A DNA stretch of 64,000 nucleotides. It comes from Chryseobacterium jejuense (GTDB lineage: Bacteria; Bacteroidota; Bacteroidia; Flavobacteriales; Weeksellaceae). Location of the stretch: positions 62,001 to 126,000 of the forward strand of contig NZ_JAGIPR010000002.1 in NCBI RefSeq assembly GCF_017877355.1, in the 5' to 3' direction. The notes under the pieces were generated by a model. The model searched no databases and was not told where the DNA came from. It saw only the letters and a list, made by a program, of their open reading frames with translations. The position numbers and the translations under genes were made by a program. Each line of letters starts with the position of its first letter. The first letter of the stretch is position 1. Shown in pieces: positions 35,444-44,465 of this stretch.

Positions 35444-35517
35444 GATCCGGTAGTTCAGCTGGTTAGAATGCCGCCCTGTCACGGCGGAGGTCGCGGGTTC
35501 GAGTCCCGTCCGGATCG
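35444..35517 (+). tRNA. tRNA-Asp (GTC), copy 2
   Basis: Identical in sequence to copy 1, 33 bp downstream of it. The spacer is AT-rich and similar in length to the next one. Confidence 0.97.
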
Positions 35518-35550
35518 CAGAAGTTTTCTCAATTTCTTTTTAAAAAAATT

Positions 35551-35624
35551 GATCCGGTAGTTCAGCTGGTTAGAATGCCGCCCTGTCACGGCGGAGGTCG
35601 CGGGTTCGAGTCCCGTCCGGATCG
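35551..35624 (+). tRNA. tRNA-Asp (GTC), copy 3
   Basis: Identical to copies 1 and 2; the three genes recur with a 107 bp period. Confidence 0.97.
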
Positions 35625-35625
35625 C

Positions 35626-35657
35626 AAAAAGTCTTCTAGAAATAGAAGACTTTTTTT
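35626..35657. terminator. Terminator of the tRNA array
   Basis: AAAAAGTCTTCTA (35626-35638) pairs with TAGAAGACTTTTT (35643-35655), GAAA loop, T-run. The A-run on the left makes it usable also by the convergent minus-strand phospholipase gene. Confidence 0.85.
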
Positions 35658-35683
35658 GTTTTTCCAGAACCGGGAGTTTTAAT

Positions 35684-36865
35684 TTACTTACATGAAGTAT
35701 TGATTGGATTATTAAGATAGTCTTTCCCCTGAGGTGGCTGCACAAAGTAAGGCGTTCCGTAGGTATTTCCTGGACGGAAAAAATCAGTGGAAACAACCTG
35801 GGCACCGCTGCTGAAAGCTGCTTTGGAACGGGTGAAATCATTAACCTTAGCTTCATAGGTTTCAATGTCCGATCTTGTTCTTACCATATACCCCTGTTTT
35901 ACCAGATCCTGGATTTCTTTTTGTCTTACAATAGCATTATCCCTTAATATGAATCCGGCAAAGGAATCCTCAGGTTCACTGTTCAGAAACATGACTCTTT
36001 CTTTTAGAGAATTATTAATAAGATAAGGATTGTTTTTAGAAGATAAAGTCCCTGCACTTCCGGGTAATAGCATAAAGATGAACTTTCCTTTGCTCTCATT
36101 TAATGTTGGCCAGTTGTTATGGGTAACAGCTTCTTTTAATGTGCTGTATTTTCCCTGAACATCTTTTGGGGTAATGATCTTATCTTTTCCAAGATATTTT
36201 ACAATTTCAGCATCCAGATCATTATAAGCTTTTTTATCAAATGCTAAAACCTTTGTGCTGTTTTCGAGAATCGGGAATCCTGAATCCTTTGCTTCAATCA
36301 TCATAAAGACAGGAGTGTGTCCGGGATGCTGATCTGACCATGTTCGAAGAGTTGTAAGAGCATCTTTCAAAGTAGGATAATGGGTTCTGAAATCAATATC
36401 TGCCATGTGTAATACTTTAAAACCGGGTTGATCCAATCCTTTCGTGCTAAAAGGAGCTAAATCTGTTACCCCTTTCGCTTTTAAAACTTCATAAGAGGCA
36501 GGATGGCTGAATCTATTGCCTTCAGGATCATAATAAACATCTATTTCCAACCCGCGGAGATTGGCATTAAGCTGTTCAGTGAAATCAGGATGGTTATAGT
36601 TTAATCCCTCTTTTAAATCCATTCCGTTGGGGTGATATTCTTTGAACTTCGCTTTTTGTTCTTCAGACATCATACTGTCATATTTCTGCATCATTCCTTT
36701 AATGATTGGAGTGACCATATCCAAAACTTTGGGATCTACTGGTTGAGCATATGAATTATGTGTTCCTACAATCTGCAGCTGATTGATTTTTGGATTCTGA
36801 CATTGATTCTGTGCTTGTAATAATGCTGTCATACAAAATGCAGCTCCGTATATATACTTTTTCAT
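35684..36865 (-). CDS. Ca2+-dependent PI-phospholipase C-like secreted protein
   Basis: The 393 aa protein has a signal peptide (about 1-19) and the TIM-barrel motifs of this family: first His in IVGTHNSYAQPV, metal acid in RGLEIDVYYDPEG, second His in LHMADIDFRTHYPTL, EAKDSG. This matches the Ca2+-dependent phosphoinositide-specific phospholipase C group found in bacteria and fungi. It starts 20 bp after the TonB-receptor gene stop and so is probably its cotranscribed partner. The real substrate (PI, phytate-like or other phosphodiester) is not known. Confidence 0.8.
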   Translation of the reverse strand: MKKYIYGAAFCMTALLQAQNQCQNPKINQLQIVGTHNSYAQPVDPKVLDMVTPIIKGMMQKYDSMMSEEQKAKFKEYHPNGMDLKEGLNYNHPDFTEQLNANLRGLEIDVYYDPEGNRFSHPASYEVLKAKGVTDLAPFSTKGLDQPGFKVLHMADIDFRTHYPTLKDALTTLRTWSDQHPGHTPVFMMIEAKDSGFPILENSTKVLAFDKKAYNDLDAEIVKYLGKDKIITPKDVQGKYSTLKEAVTHNNWPTLNESKGKFIFMLLPGSAGTLSSKNNPYLINNSLKERVMFLNSEPEDSFAGFILRDNAIVRQKEIQDLVKQGYMVRTRSDIETYEAKVNDFTRSKAAFSSGAQVVSTDFFRPGNTYGTPYFVQPPQGKDYLNNPINTSCK

Positions 36866-36885
36866 TGATGAATAAAATTTTCTGA

Positions 36886-39732
36886 TTAGAAGTTGTAAGT
36901 GAATCCCATTTGTCCGCGCATTCCTGAATAGGAAATATTCTCTACACGGTCCTTAGCTCCCATATAGTAGCGGTTGGGTTCATTAAAAATATTGTTAAGT
37001 TCTAAAAATAGCCTGACTTTCTTTGAAATGCTGTAGGAAGTAGAAAGATCTACCGTGAAGTTTTTATCAAAATATTGGTAATGATCTGCGCCTGCCGCAG
37101 CTCTGATCTCACTTACATAGTTTCCTTTATAATTCCCGGCAACCCGAAGCATCAGCTTGCTGGTTTCATAAAATAATATGGTGTTGAAGATATGTTTGGC
37201 CTGATTAGGAATGGTAGTAGACATGGTTCCGGTCTGCTGGCCATTTTCATAGATTGGCATATTCATTTTGGAAGAGATATAGGTATAATTTCCCTCAAAA
37301 CCCAAATTTTTCAAAAATCCCGGCAGGTTTTCAAAACGCTTGGAGATTCCAAATTCAAAACCAAATAATTTTGCCCCTTCCAGGTTTTTAGGAGCAGTGA
37401 AGGTGTAGGTTCTGCCACCAATATCCGTCACCGACTGATCTTTATAAATCAGATTGGTAATATCTTTGTAAAATACTCCGGCGGTAATAAGGTCCAGCTT
37501 TCCAAAATAGTTCTCAAACATAAGATCAAAGTTGTTGGAATAGGTAGGATTGAGTTTAGTATTTCCCTGAGTGATGATGTTGGTAATGTCGTTTACAATG
37601 GTTCCAGGGTTCAGATCATTGAAATCTGGTCTTGCAAAAGAACGGGTGTAAGCTAATCGTAGAATACGATCATTGCTGATATTCCATTTTAAATTGACCA
37701 TAGGAAGCACAACATTATAGGTTTTGCTGTCTTTAATATCTTCCGTTTTATTATCCTTGTCTGAAACTACCTTTTTTCCCCAGAATGTAACGTCATTATA
37801 TTCATTTCTGAAACCACCCAATACCTGAAGTTTATCGGTCACTTTCCAGGTTCCCATCATATAAGCTGCCCAAACATTTTCGGTTCCACGGTAAGAACTG
37901 GTGATATTGGAGCTGCTGTTTTTAGAGCTTACTTGCGTCAGTCCTAAGCTATTCTGTGTAGCGGGATTGTACATCTGATCGATCTGTCCATTGGTAATCT
38001 GATCGATGATAGCGGAATTATAAGGGTTTCCGAGAGGGTTCATAAAACCGCCTCTGTATGGAAATGCTTCACGTTCAAGTTGACTCAGATAGGTTATGGG
38101 AGCTCCGGGAATTCCAAGAGAAGATTTAGGCATCCATACCAGTAAAGAACTGTCGACGTTTTTGTTTTTATTGTTATATTTTGTTCCGAATTTAAGTTCA
38201 AAATTATCAGACACTTTATACTTTAGATCTACCTGTCCTCTGAGATCTGTTTCACTATTGTGGTTTTGGCTGAGTATAATTTGGTTTAATTTTAGTTTAT
38301 CCGCTGCTATCATCTGTTGGTTATAAGGCTGAGTATAACTTCCGGTATCTCCAATACCATCCGGAGCATCCATCGCCATATATTTTCTTCCATCCACAGA
38401 AAGATTTCCATAGGTCATAGGCTGTACAAAATTAACCATAGGATAACCTCTTTCATTTTTGTCTAAATTCTCAGGAGAATTGAATCTGAACTCTGAGCGG
38501 GCTTTTGATAAAGACCAGTTTACTTCCAGGCGTTGCCCCACCTGATGATTTCCACCCAGCTGCATAGAATACAGGTCGGTAAGATAATCTGCATGGCGGG
38601 CCTGAAGCGTTACATTTTTATTGTCAAAATTAAAATAGGTTTCTCTTACCGATTGCCCGTCCTTGTATTGGCTGTATAAACCTTTAAAATATAATTTATT
38701 CCTGCTGTTTATCTCATAATCCAGACCTAGATTAAATCCCAGCGTTCTCCGGTTGGCCAGATAATCACGAAGCTGCAGCTGATTGATAGAGTAGGAGGCT
38801 GTTTTGTCTTTCAGTCCGTAGTTGAAAATATTTCTCATCTGATCTATAGCGGTAGAACGCTCCCAGATAACCGCAGAAGAAATAAATTTCAGTTTATCGG
38901 TAATCTTGTTTCCGTAGACAATGGAAGAGTTATACGTTGGGGATTTCGACATATTAACATATCCGGAAGACATACTAATGGCTAACGTTTCCTTATTGGG
39001 AGAAGTTTTGGTAATGAAATCTACATTTCCACCAATAGCATCTCCATCCAGATCAGGAGTTAAGGCCTTAGATAGGCGTACATTCTGAATAAGTTCCGAA
39101 GGAAAAATGTCCATTTGAACCCCACGGTTGGCATTATCACCGCTTGCACTAGGCATTCTGTTGCCATTTAAAGTAGAAGCAGTCCATTGTATAGGAGTTC
39201 CTCTTACAGCTACAAAGCGTCCTTCTCCCATATCGCGCTCAATAGATACTCCCTGCATTCGTTGTACAGCATCAGCGGCGTTACGGTCCGGAAGTTTTCC
39301 AATAGCATCTGCAGAGAGTACTTCTGTGATGGTATTGGAGTTTTTCTTCATTGTAATGGCCCTTGCTTGCGAGGCTTTGTACACGCTGGTAACCACTACT
39401 TCCTGAATACTGTTTTCTTTAAGTTTAGTACCGAATTTAACCAATCCAAGATCAACTTCCTTTTTATCTGTTACATTGAAAGGAATGTAAATAGTATCAT
39501 ATCCCTTGTATTCTACGATAAGTTTGTAGCTCCCATCATGAACATTACTCAGAACAAACGATCCATCAGTATTGGAAGTGACCTTTTGTCCACTGTTTTC
39601 AATATAAACCAGCGCATTGGGAAGGTTTCCCTGGCTGTCTACTACAGTTCCGTGAACTGAGGTCTGTGCAAAGGCTAAAGGGCCTAAAAGAAAAAATGCT
39701 GCTTTTGTTAGAAAAAGACTTTCTCGTGACAT
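36886..39732 (-). CDS. TonB-dependent receptor
   Basis: The 948 aa protein has a signal peptide (FFLLGPLAFAQ), a CarboxypepD-like domain (about 23-100: VHGTVVDSQGNLPNALVYI), a plug (about 120-230: EVLSADAIGKLPDRNAADAVQRMQGV) and a large 22-strand-type barrel ending YSGMRGQMGFTYNF. It is paired with a secreted PI-PLC-like enzyme downstream, which suggests uptake of a product or substrate of that enzyme. An AraC-type regulator gene lies just upstream on the same strand. Confidence 0.92.
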   Translation of the reverse strand: MSRESLFLTKAAFFLLGPLAFAQTSVHGTVVDSQGNLPNALVYIENSGQKVTSNTDGSFVLSNVHDGSYKLIVEYKGYDTIYIPFNVTDKKEVDLGLVKFGTKLKENSIQEVVVTSVYKASQARAITMKKNSNTITEVLSADAIGKLPDRNAADAVQRMQGVSIERDMGEGRFVAVRGTPIQWTASTLNGNRMPSASGDNANRGVQMDIFPSELIQNVRLSKALTPDLDGDAIGGNVDFITKTSPNKETLAISMSSGYVNMSKSPTYNSSIVYGNKITDKLKFISSAVIWERSTAIDQMRNIFNYGLKDKTASYSINQLQLRDYLANRRTLGFNLGLDYEINSRNKLYFKGLYSQYKDGQSVRETYFNFDNKNVTLQARHADYLTDLYSMQLGGNHQVGQRLEVNWSLSKARSEFRFNSPENLDKNERGYPMVNFVQPMTYGNLSVDGRKYMAMDAPDGIGDTGSYTQPYNQQMIAADKLKLNQIILSQNHNSETDLRGQVDLKYKVSDNFELKFGTKYNNKNKNVDSSLLVWMPKSSLGIPGAPITYLSQLEREAFPYRGGFMNPLGNPYNSAIIDQITNGQIDQMYNPATQNSLGLTQVSSKNSSSNITSSYRGTENVWAAYMMGTWKVTDKLQVLGGFRNEYNDVTFWGKKVVSDKDNKTEDIKDSKTYNVVLPMVNLKWNISNDRILRLAYTRSFARPDFNDLNPGTIVNDITNIITQGNTKLNPTYSNNFDLMFENYFGKLDLITAGVFYKDITNLIYKDQSVTDIGGRTYTFTAPKNLEGAKLFGFEFGISKRFENLPGFLKNLGFEGNYTYISSKMNMPIYENGQQTGTMSTTIPNQAKHIFNTILFYETSKLMLRVAGNYKGNYVSEIRAAAGADHYQYFDKNFTVDLSTSYSISKKVRLFLELNNIFNEPNRYYMGAKDRVENISYSGMRGQMGFTYNF

Positions 39733-39868
39733 CTTAGTGAAATTTTATGCAAAGATGCCAGCTCATCAAAAAGTTTTAGTTCATTTAAATTTTATACTAC
39801 TTTTTCTGTTGAGTTCGTGATGAACTGTATTGTAAATCAAGTATTTACTAATGTTAAATAATTGTAAC

Positions 39869-40918
39869 TTAGTGAACAAGCTGAGATGGCAGACAGTCAA
39901 ATTCCTTCTTAAAATATTTATAAAAAGTAGATTTGGATTTAAAACCACATTGAAAAGCAAGATCAATAACACTGGCAGAAGGATCCTCAGACAAAATCTG
40001 TTTAAAATGTTGAATACGGTTTCGGTTAGTATATTCGTGGAAATTGGTGTTGAGGTGTTTATTAAAGGTGATGCTGAGATCGGCTTTGCTTATTTTTAAA
40101 TGGCTGGAAAGTTGATCCAAGGTAAATTCTTCATCCAGATAAACAAGGCTTTCCTGATAAAACGTGACAATAGCGTTCTGTACGGTATCAAAATCTATTT
40201 TTGAAAGATCTTTATACTGATAAGTTTCTTTAGGAGCTGAAAACTGAGGTGTATTCTGTTGTTCCAGGAGTCTGTGCTGGTACGTTAAAATATAAACATA
40301 CAAAATCCATCCGAACTGGAAAAGGAATAGCAGATTGTAGATTTTCTGATAGATCAGAGTATTCCAGCCCAATTGATAAACAGCCCAAAATACAAGCACT
40401 CCTATTAATACATAACAAACCAGATAACGGAAATTGCTGGCTACCGGATGAGTAATGTTTTTACGGTATTTTGTCAGAAAATAGATGCAGGTAACAAGAC
40501 ATGCCACCCAATAAGAACTGTAATAAGTGAAATAAGCCTGATAAGATCTGATGGCCATATCTGCCCATGATAGATCTAAGATTTTTGCTGTAAGAGCAAT
40601 GACATGATGAACAACCACTAATGTGAGCGGAAAGATCAGGTATTTAAGCTTGTCTCCCCATTTTGCATGAATTAAATAGGCTGAAATATATAAAAAAATC
40701 AGTCCTTTAAAAACACGAAGACTTCCCGGGATTTCATACAGAACAGATTCATAGCCAAATCTTTGGATGATGAAATATTCATATCCCATATCCAATGCAA
40801 CGACTCCGATATACAATAACAGCATATTCAGAACAGATTCCCTGTTTTTGATGAGATAGAGTAATAAGGTGAGGGTGATAAGTGCCTGTAGTACAACTAC
40901 CATAATGATGTATAACAT
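39869..40918 (-). CDS. AraC-family regulator with membrane-spanning N-terminus
   Basis: The 349 aa protein has seven or so hydrophobic helices (residues 1-215), a short linker, and a C-terminal AraC HTH domain (about 250-349: FTLDQLSSHLKISKADLSITFNK, SVIDLAFQCGFKSKSTFYKYFKK). Membrane-embedded AraC regulators of this kind sense an envelope or lipid-related signal. It lies 136 bp upstream of the TonB receptor gene, so it is the likely controller. A TAATTTTG element (40936-40943, minus) is 17 bp before the start. Confidence 0.88.
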   Translation of the reverse strand: MLYIIMVVVLQALITLTLLLYLIKNRESVLNMLLLYIGVVALDMGYEYFIIQRFGYESVLYEIPGSLRVFKGLIFLYISAYLIHAKWGDKLKYLIFPLTLVVVHHVIALTAKILDLSWADMAIRSYQAYFTYYSSYWVACLVTCIYFLTKYRKNITHPVASNFRYLVCYVLIGVLVFWAVYQLGWNTLIYQKIYNLLFLFQFGWILYVYILTYQHRLLEQQNTPQFSAPKETYQYKDLSKIDFDTVQNAIVTFYQESLVYLDEEFTLDQLSSHLKISKADLSITFNKHLNTNFHEYTNRNRIQHFKQILSEDPSASVIDLAFQCGFKSKSTFYKYFKKEFDCLPSQLVH

Positions 40919-40935
40919 GATAACTGATATTTTGT

Positions 40936-40943
40936 CAAAATTA
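40936..40943 (-). promoter_or_regulatory. -7 promoter element of the AraC gene
   Basis: Minus strand TAATTTTG matches the consensus, 17 bp upstream of the start codon. Confidence 0.5.
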
Positions 40944-41049
40944 TAGATAATAAGGGTAGGGTATCTTTAACAAATTATTAAATATCAGCCAGACAATGAA
41001 TGATTGGGTGTTTTGTAAAATCGGATACTTATTATTACCTTAGCAATTA

Positions 41050-41493
41050 ATGCAAAATTTGATGTCAAAAAAGAAGTTCATATTATTATCCATACTGAAG
41101 ACCTGGTTTTTCTCAACAGTTATTTCATCCATTCTTCTCATTGTGTTTATGAACCTTACTAAACCGGAGGTGACAGAATATCCGAGAAATTGTGATATGA
41201 GTGGTTTGGCTTATGGTCTTGTAATTATTTGGATTTTGTTTTTAGGTATTGCTTCATTCAGTAGTTTGCTTTCACTTGTAAGATCGTTTCAGAGCAAAAT
41301 AAAAACAGCTCTTTGCTGGCTCTTGCTTCCGATTATTTTCATCATCTATTATTTCTTTATGATTACGGAAGGACAAAAAATCAGTGGAGAGGATATTCTG
41401 TTTTTTCTGATAGCGAACTTTCCATGGTTTGTCTTTTGGGTATTTTATTATTCTAAATTTAACAGGCTTTTCTTTAAACAGATTGATAGCTAA
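41050..41493 (+). CDS. Membrane protein, 147 aa
   Basis: Four hydrophobic helices (around residues 12-34, 54-72, 86-104, 118-135) with no recognised family. A second Met four codons on (41062) is an alternative start. It stands alone, with a large gap downstream. Function unknown. Confidence 0.6.
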   Translation: MQNLMSKKKFILLSILKTWFFSTVISSILLIVFMNLTKPEVTEYPRNCDMSGLAYGLVIIWILFLGIASFSSLLSLVRSFQSKIKTALCWLLLPIIFIIYYFFMITEGQKISGEDILFFLIANFPWFVFWVFYYSKFNRLFFKQIDS

Positions 41494-41934
41494 TAATAGT
41501 AGCTTCAGAGTCGGTAGCTGTTTGCTTTTTATGAAGTTAAAAAATGATTTGATGAGTATAGGATCAAAAAAAATTACTGCCTGGTAGGACAGTAATAGTA
41601 AAAATCAGTGATATGGTGGGTGATCAGTTTGTAAGCAGAGATTTATGCTGTTTAAAAAGGCTGATCGGTGAGGTTGCTTTTAATTCAGTCAATTATTTAA
41701 TATTTAGTCTGAATTAGGTGTCATTGTCTGAGTTATTTTACGATAAAAACTTGACGAATCAACTTTGTTTGGACCGAATCTTTGGCAACTTCTATATCAT
41801 GGTTATTGATGACATTGTTGGTTTTGTTTTTCTAATTTGCTTGCGTGCTACATCTTCCAGATTCATCCTAATGATGGTATTTCCGAAAAAAAGGTACAAC
41901 CATGCAAATCATTTGCAAATCTATATCACAGCAT
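41494..41934. other. Non-coding gap upstream of the LuxR-type gene
   Basis: About 440 bp without a convincing gene. One 73 aa frame (41718-41939) has odd composition, no start signal and no family. The last part before 42025 holds the promoter and operator described separately. Confidence 0.5.
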
Positions 41935-41966
41935 TTTGAGAATTACTACACTTTTGTGTAGATTTG
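41935..41966 (+). promoter_or_regulatory. Promoter of the LuxR-type gene with overlapping palindrome
   Basis: TTTG (41935-41938) and TAGATTTG (41959-41966) are 20 bp apart. The palindrome CTACAC-TTTT-GTGTAG (41946-41961) covers the spacer and the first bases of the -7 box, where a repressor would block transcription. A further inverted half-site AGTGTAGTA lies at 41994-42002. Confidence 0.55.
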
Positions 41967-42024
41967 TGGTATGAAAGCTAAAAACTATCCTTTAGTGTAG
42001 TAGTGAAAAAAGCTTTTCAAAAAT

Positions 42025-42783
42025 ATGGAACAGATTAAAAGATTTTTTAACGAAAAAAATGAGGTCAGTAAAGATGCTGACATTGATTTCAGCCAGGACG
42101 GAGAATATCTTGAGGCTGTAAAAGCTCTTGCCAGAACTACGTACCAAAGCTTGTATGTCATCAATTATCAGACTAGAGGATTTGAATATGTCTCAGAAAA
42201 CCCTCTTTTTTTGTGTGGCAAAACCTCAGAAGAAGTAAAGAATCTTGGGTATGCATTTTATTTTCAGAATGTGAAACCGGAGGATGTGGAAATGCTGATT
42301 AAGATTAATGAAGCAGGATTTAAATTTTTTGACAAAATTCCGATAGAGGATAGAAAGCGGTACTATATTTCCTATGATTTCTATCTTATCAATGGTAAAA
42401 AGAATATGATTTTGGTGAATCATAAACTTACCCCAATGTTCCTTACAGAAGATGGCCAGGTGTGGAAGGCTCTGTGTGCTGTTTCATTATCCAATAATAC
42501 GTCTTCCGGAAATGTAGTGCTTAGTAAAGAGGGTTCAGATGAAATCTGGAGATATGATCTTACAGCAGATAAATGGGAGAAAGATGAAAGAATAAAGTTA
42601 TCTTCCCGGGAACATGAGATCTTGAGCTTATATGCCAGTGGCTTGACGATCAGTGAAATTGCTGAAAAACTTTTCATTACATCAGATACTGTGAAATTCC
42701 ATCGTAAAAAACTTTTCGAAAAAATTGGAGTTAGTAATATTGCAGAAGCTTTATCTTATGCTAAAACCAATAAACTGCTTTAG
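42025..42783 (+). CDS. LuxR-type transcriptional regulator with PAS-like N-terminus
   Basis: The 252 aa protein has an N-terminal sensory region (about 25-145, resembling a PAS fold: SLYVINYQTRGFEYVSEN) and a C-terminal LuxR/GerE HTH (about 190-252: SSREHEILSLYASGLTISEIAEKLFITSDTVKFHRKKLF). No receiver Asp pocket is visible. The upstream promoter has a palindrome that could be its own operator. It precedes the L,D-transpeptidase gene by 113 bp. Confidence 0.85.
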   Translation: MEQIKRFFNEKNEVSKDADIDFSQDGEYLEAVKALARTTYQSLYVINYQTRGFEYVSENPLFLCGKTSEEVKNLGYAFYFQNVKPEDVEMLIKINEAGFKFFDKIPIEDRKRYYISYDFYLINGKKNMILVNHKLTPMFLTEDGQVWKALCAVSLSNNTSSGNVVLSKEGSDEIWRYDLTADKWEKDERIKLSSREHEILSLYASGLTISEIAEKLFITSDTVKFHRKKLFEKIGVSNIAEALSYAKTNKLL

Positions 42784-42896
42784 AAAAAAAACTTGAATTA
42801 CCGTTTTTTTACGGTATTTTTCAGAATGTCTTTTAGGATTCAATTTTAGGTCTGATATTTGTACTGGGTAGCCAAACTAAATGACCTATTTTATTT

Positions 42897-43940
42897 ATGA
42901 AGAACATATCTGTGAAAAAAACATTTCTATACACCTGTTTATGCGTGTTATTCCTTGTTTCCTGTAAGAAAGAAATAGAAAAGATCAGCGATACTTTTAA
43001 AGATACAGTTTCTGCTTCCGAAACCCCGGAAACAGAAAAAGACTCTATAAAGAAAGATTCAGTACCTGTGGTGAAAAAAGAATCAGCTCCGCCTATGATG
43101 CAGGAGAATGGTTTTTATAATGCGTTTGTCCTTCCAAAAGATAAAAAAATGCGGGATTCTGTATATGCAGAATTCAGTAAAAAGTATGATGAGAAGGAAC
43201 GTACTGCTATTTTAGCGTTAAACAGACTGGATTCTAAAAGCAAATGGAATGCTGATACCTTGGTAGTTCCTGCTAAAATAGATACCACTTTGATGGCGTA
43301 TTCGCCGTTCCCTATGCAGCTTGATGTATTAAGCGGTGTGAAAAAATTTGTGATCTTCTCATATCCTATTCAGGCTTATGCGGTATATTCCAACGGAGGT
43401 CTTGTGAAATGGGGCCCAACGAGTATGGGTAAAAAGGCAGCACAAACAACAAGAGGACTTACTTTTGCCAATTGGAAAAAGAAACTGTCTATTTCCACGG
43501 TAAGCAGTGAATGGAAACTTCCTTATAACTTTAATATCCATAATATTGGCGGTATCGGATGGCATGAGTATACACTTCCCGGATATCCGGCATCACACTC
43601 ATGCTTAAGGTTATTGAGAAAAGACGCCCAATGGTTATATTCTTATGCAGATACCTGGATCCTGAATCCCGGTGGTGCTACTACAAAAGCAAGAGGTACT
43701 GCGGTAATGGTATTTGGTGACTATAATTGGGGCGGAAGAAGGCCTTGGAAAAAGCTTTTGAATGATCCTAATGCCAATAATATATCTGTAGAAGAATTAA
43801 CGAAATTATTAGAACCGGATGTCCCTAAAATGCTGAAAGAGCAAGCCAACAGAGAAAAAGTGGCTGATTCTATTAAAACCGCTAAAGCAATGGCAACCCC
43901 TATTCAGAATGAAAGACCTACAGATACGTTGTCTAAATAA
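42897..43940 (+). CDS. L,D-transpeptidase (YkuD) lipoprotein
   Basis: The 347 aa protein has a lipoprotein signal (CVLFLVSCKKE) and the YkuD catalytic block IGWHEYTLPGYPASHSCLRLL with Cys236. L,D-transpeptidases make 3-3 cross-links in peptidoglycan or attach proteins to it. A charged, low-complexity stretch follows the lipobox. Its 3' end overlaps by 8 bp the end of the convergent gene at 43933. Confidence 0.9.
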   Translation: MKNISVKKTFLYTCLCVLFLVSCKKEIEKISDTFKDTVSASETPETEKDSIKKDSVPVVKKESAPPMMQENGFYNAFVLPKDKKMRDSVYAEFSKKYDEKERTAILALNRLDSKSKWNADTLVVPAKIDTTLMAYSPFPMQLDVLSGVKKFVIFSYPIQAYAVYSNGGLVKWGPTSMGKKAAQTTRGLTFANWKKKLSISTVSSEWKLPYNFNIHNIGGIGWHEYTLPGYPASHSCLRLLRKDAQWLYSYADTWILNPGGATTKARGTAVMVFGDYNWGGRRPWKKLLNDPNANNISVEELTKLLEPDVPKMLKEQANREKVADSIKTAKAMATPIQNERPTDTLSK

Positions 43941-44460
43941 TCTTCTTTTCAAACTGTAAAGTAGATTCTTCGGCAAACTGTCTTAATTTAAGCATTTCAT
44001 TTTTCCCTTTATGCTGCCCGAACCTTGCAGCAAGATAAGTGAGAAGAATAAAAAATAACATGACAAAAGAAGCGCTCAGTGCCCAAGGGTATTCAGCGCT
44101 TTTTATTTGTTTTTCAACGTAATACATGGTAAAGAAAGTCATCCAAAAAATTGAAAAAGAAAAATAAAGAAACATAAAGAATGTCCACACAGCAGAACTG
44201 GGACCAAAAACTCCTCGTATTACCGTTTCTTCATCTTCCATTTCAATACGCAAAGCAAGACGCGGTTTCCAGTAATTGTCATATTCTGTTTCCACCCAGA
44301 TGGTGGCAACCTCTTTATTGATGTTACCAGAAAATTCATTTTTATGATCGGCGAGATATTTTTTCAGACTTTCGGCATACTCTTCCTTGGTAAGGTGCGT
44401 AAACATCTTAAATCTCGGGCGGGTTCTTATTCTGTCTAAGGTGGTTTCTTCAGTTGTCAT
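43933..44460 (-). CDS. Membrane protein, 175 aa
   Basis: A polar N-terminal half (1-85) is followed by two membrane helices (about 88-110 and 123-145) and a charged tail ending EKKII. No family was recognised. Six bp separate it from the protease gene upstream, so they form an operon. It might be the partner of that protease; this is inference. Its stop overlaps the convergent L,D-transpeptidase gene. Confidence 0.65.
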   Translation of the reverse strand: MTTEETTLDRIRTRPRFKMFTHLTKEEYAESLKKYLADHKNEFSGNINKEVATIWVETEYDNYWKPRLALRIEMEDEETVIRGVFGPSSAVWTFFMFLYFSFSIFWMTFFTMYYVEKQIKSAEYPWALSASFVMLFFILLTYLAARFGQHKGKNEMLKLRQFAEESTLQFEKKII

Positions 44461-44465
44461 ATTAT

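Noticed and set aside
35196..35865. Minus-strand frames across the tRNA array
   Set aside because: They translate tRNA sequence (IRTGLEPATSAVTGRHSNQ repeats), a well-known false protein, and carry no other support.
39187..39660. 157 aa plus-strand frame opposite the TonB receptor
   Set aside because: Shadow of the receptor gene, whose motifs are clear.
41718..41939. 73 aa frame in the gap before the LuxR-type gene
   Set aside because: Composition unlike a protein, no start signal, and it runs into the promoter region.
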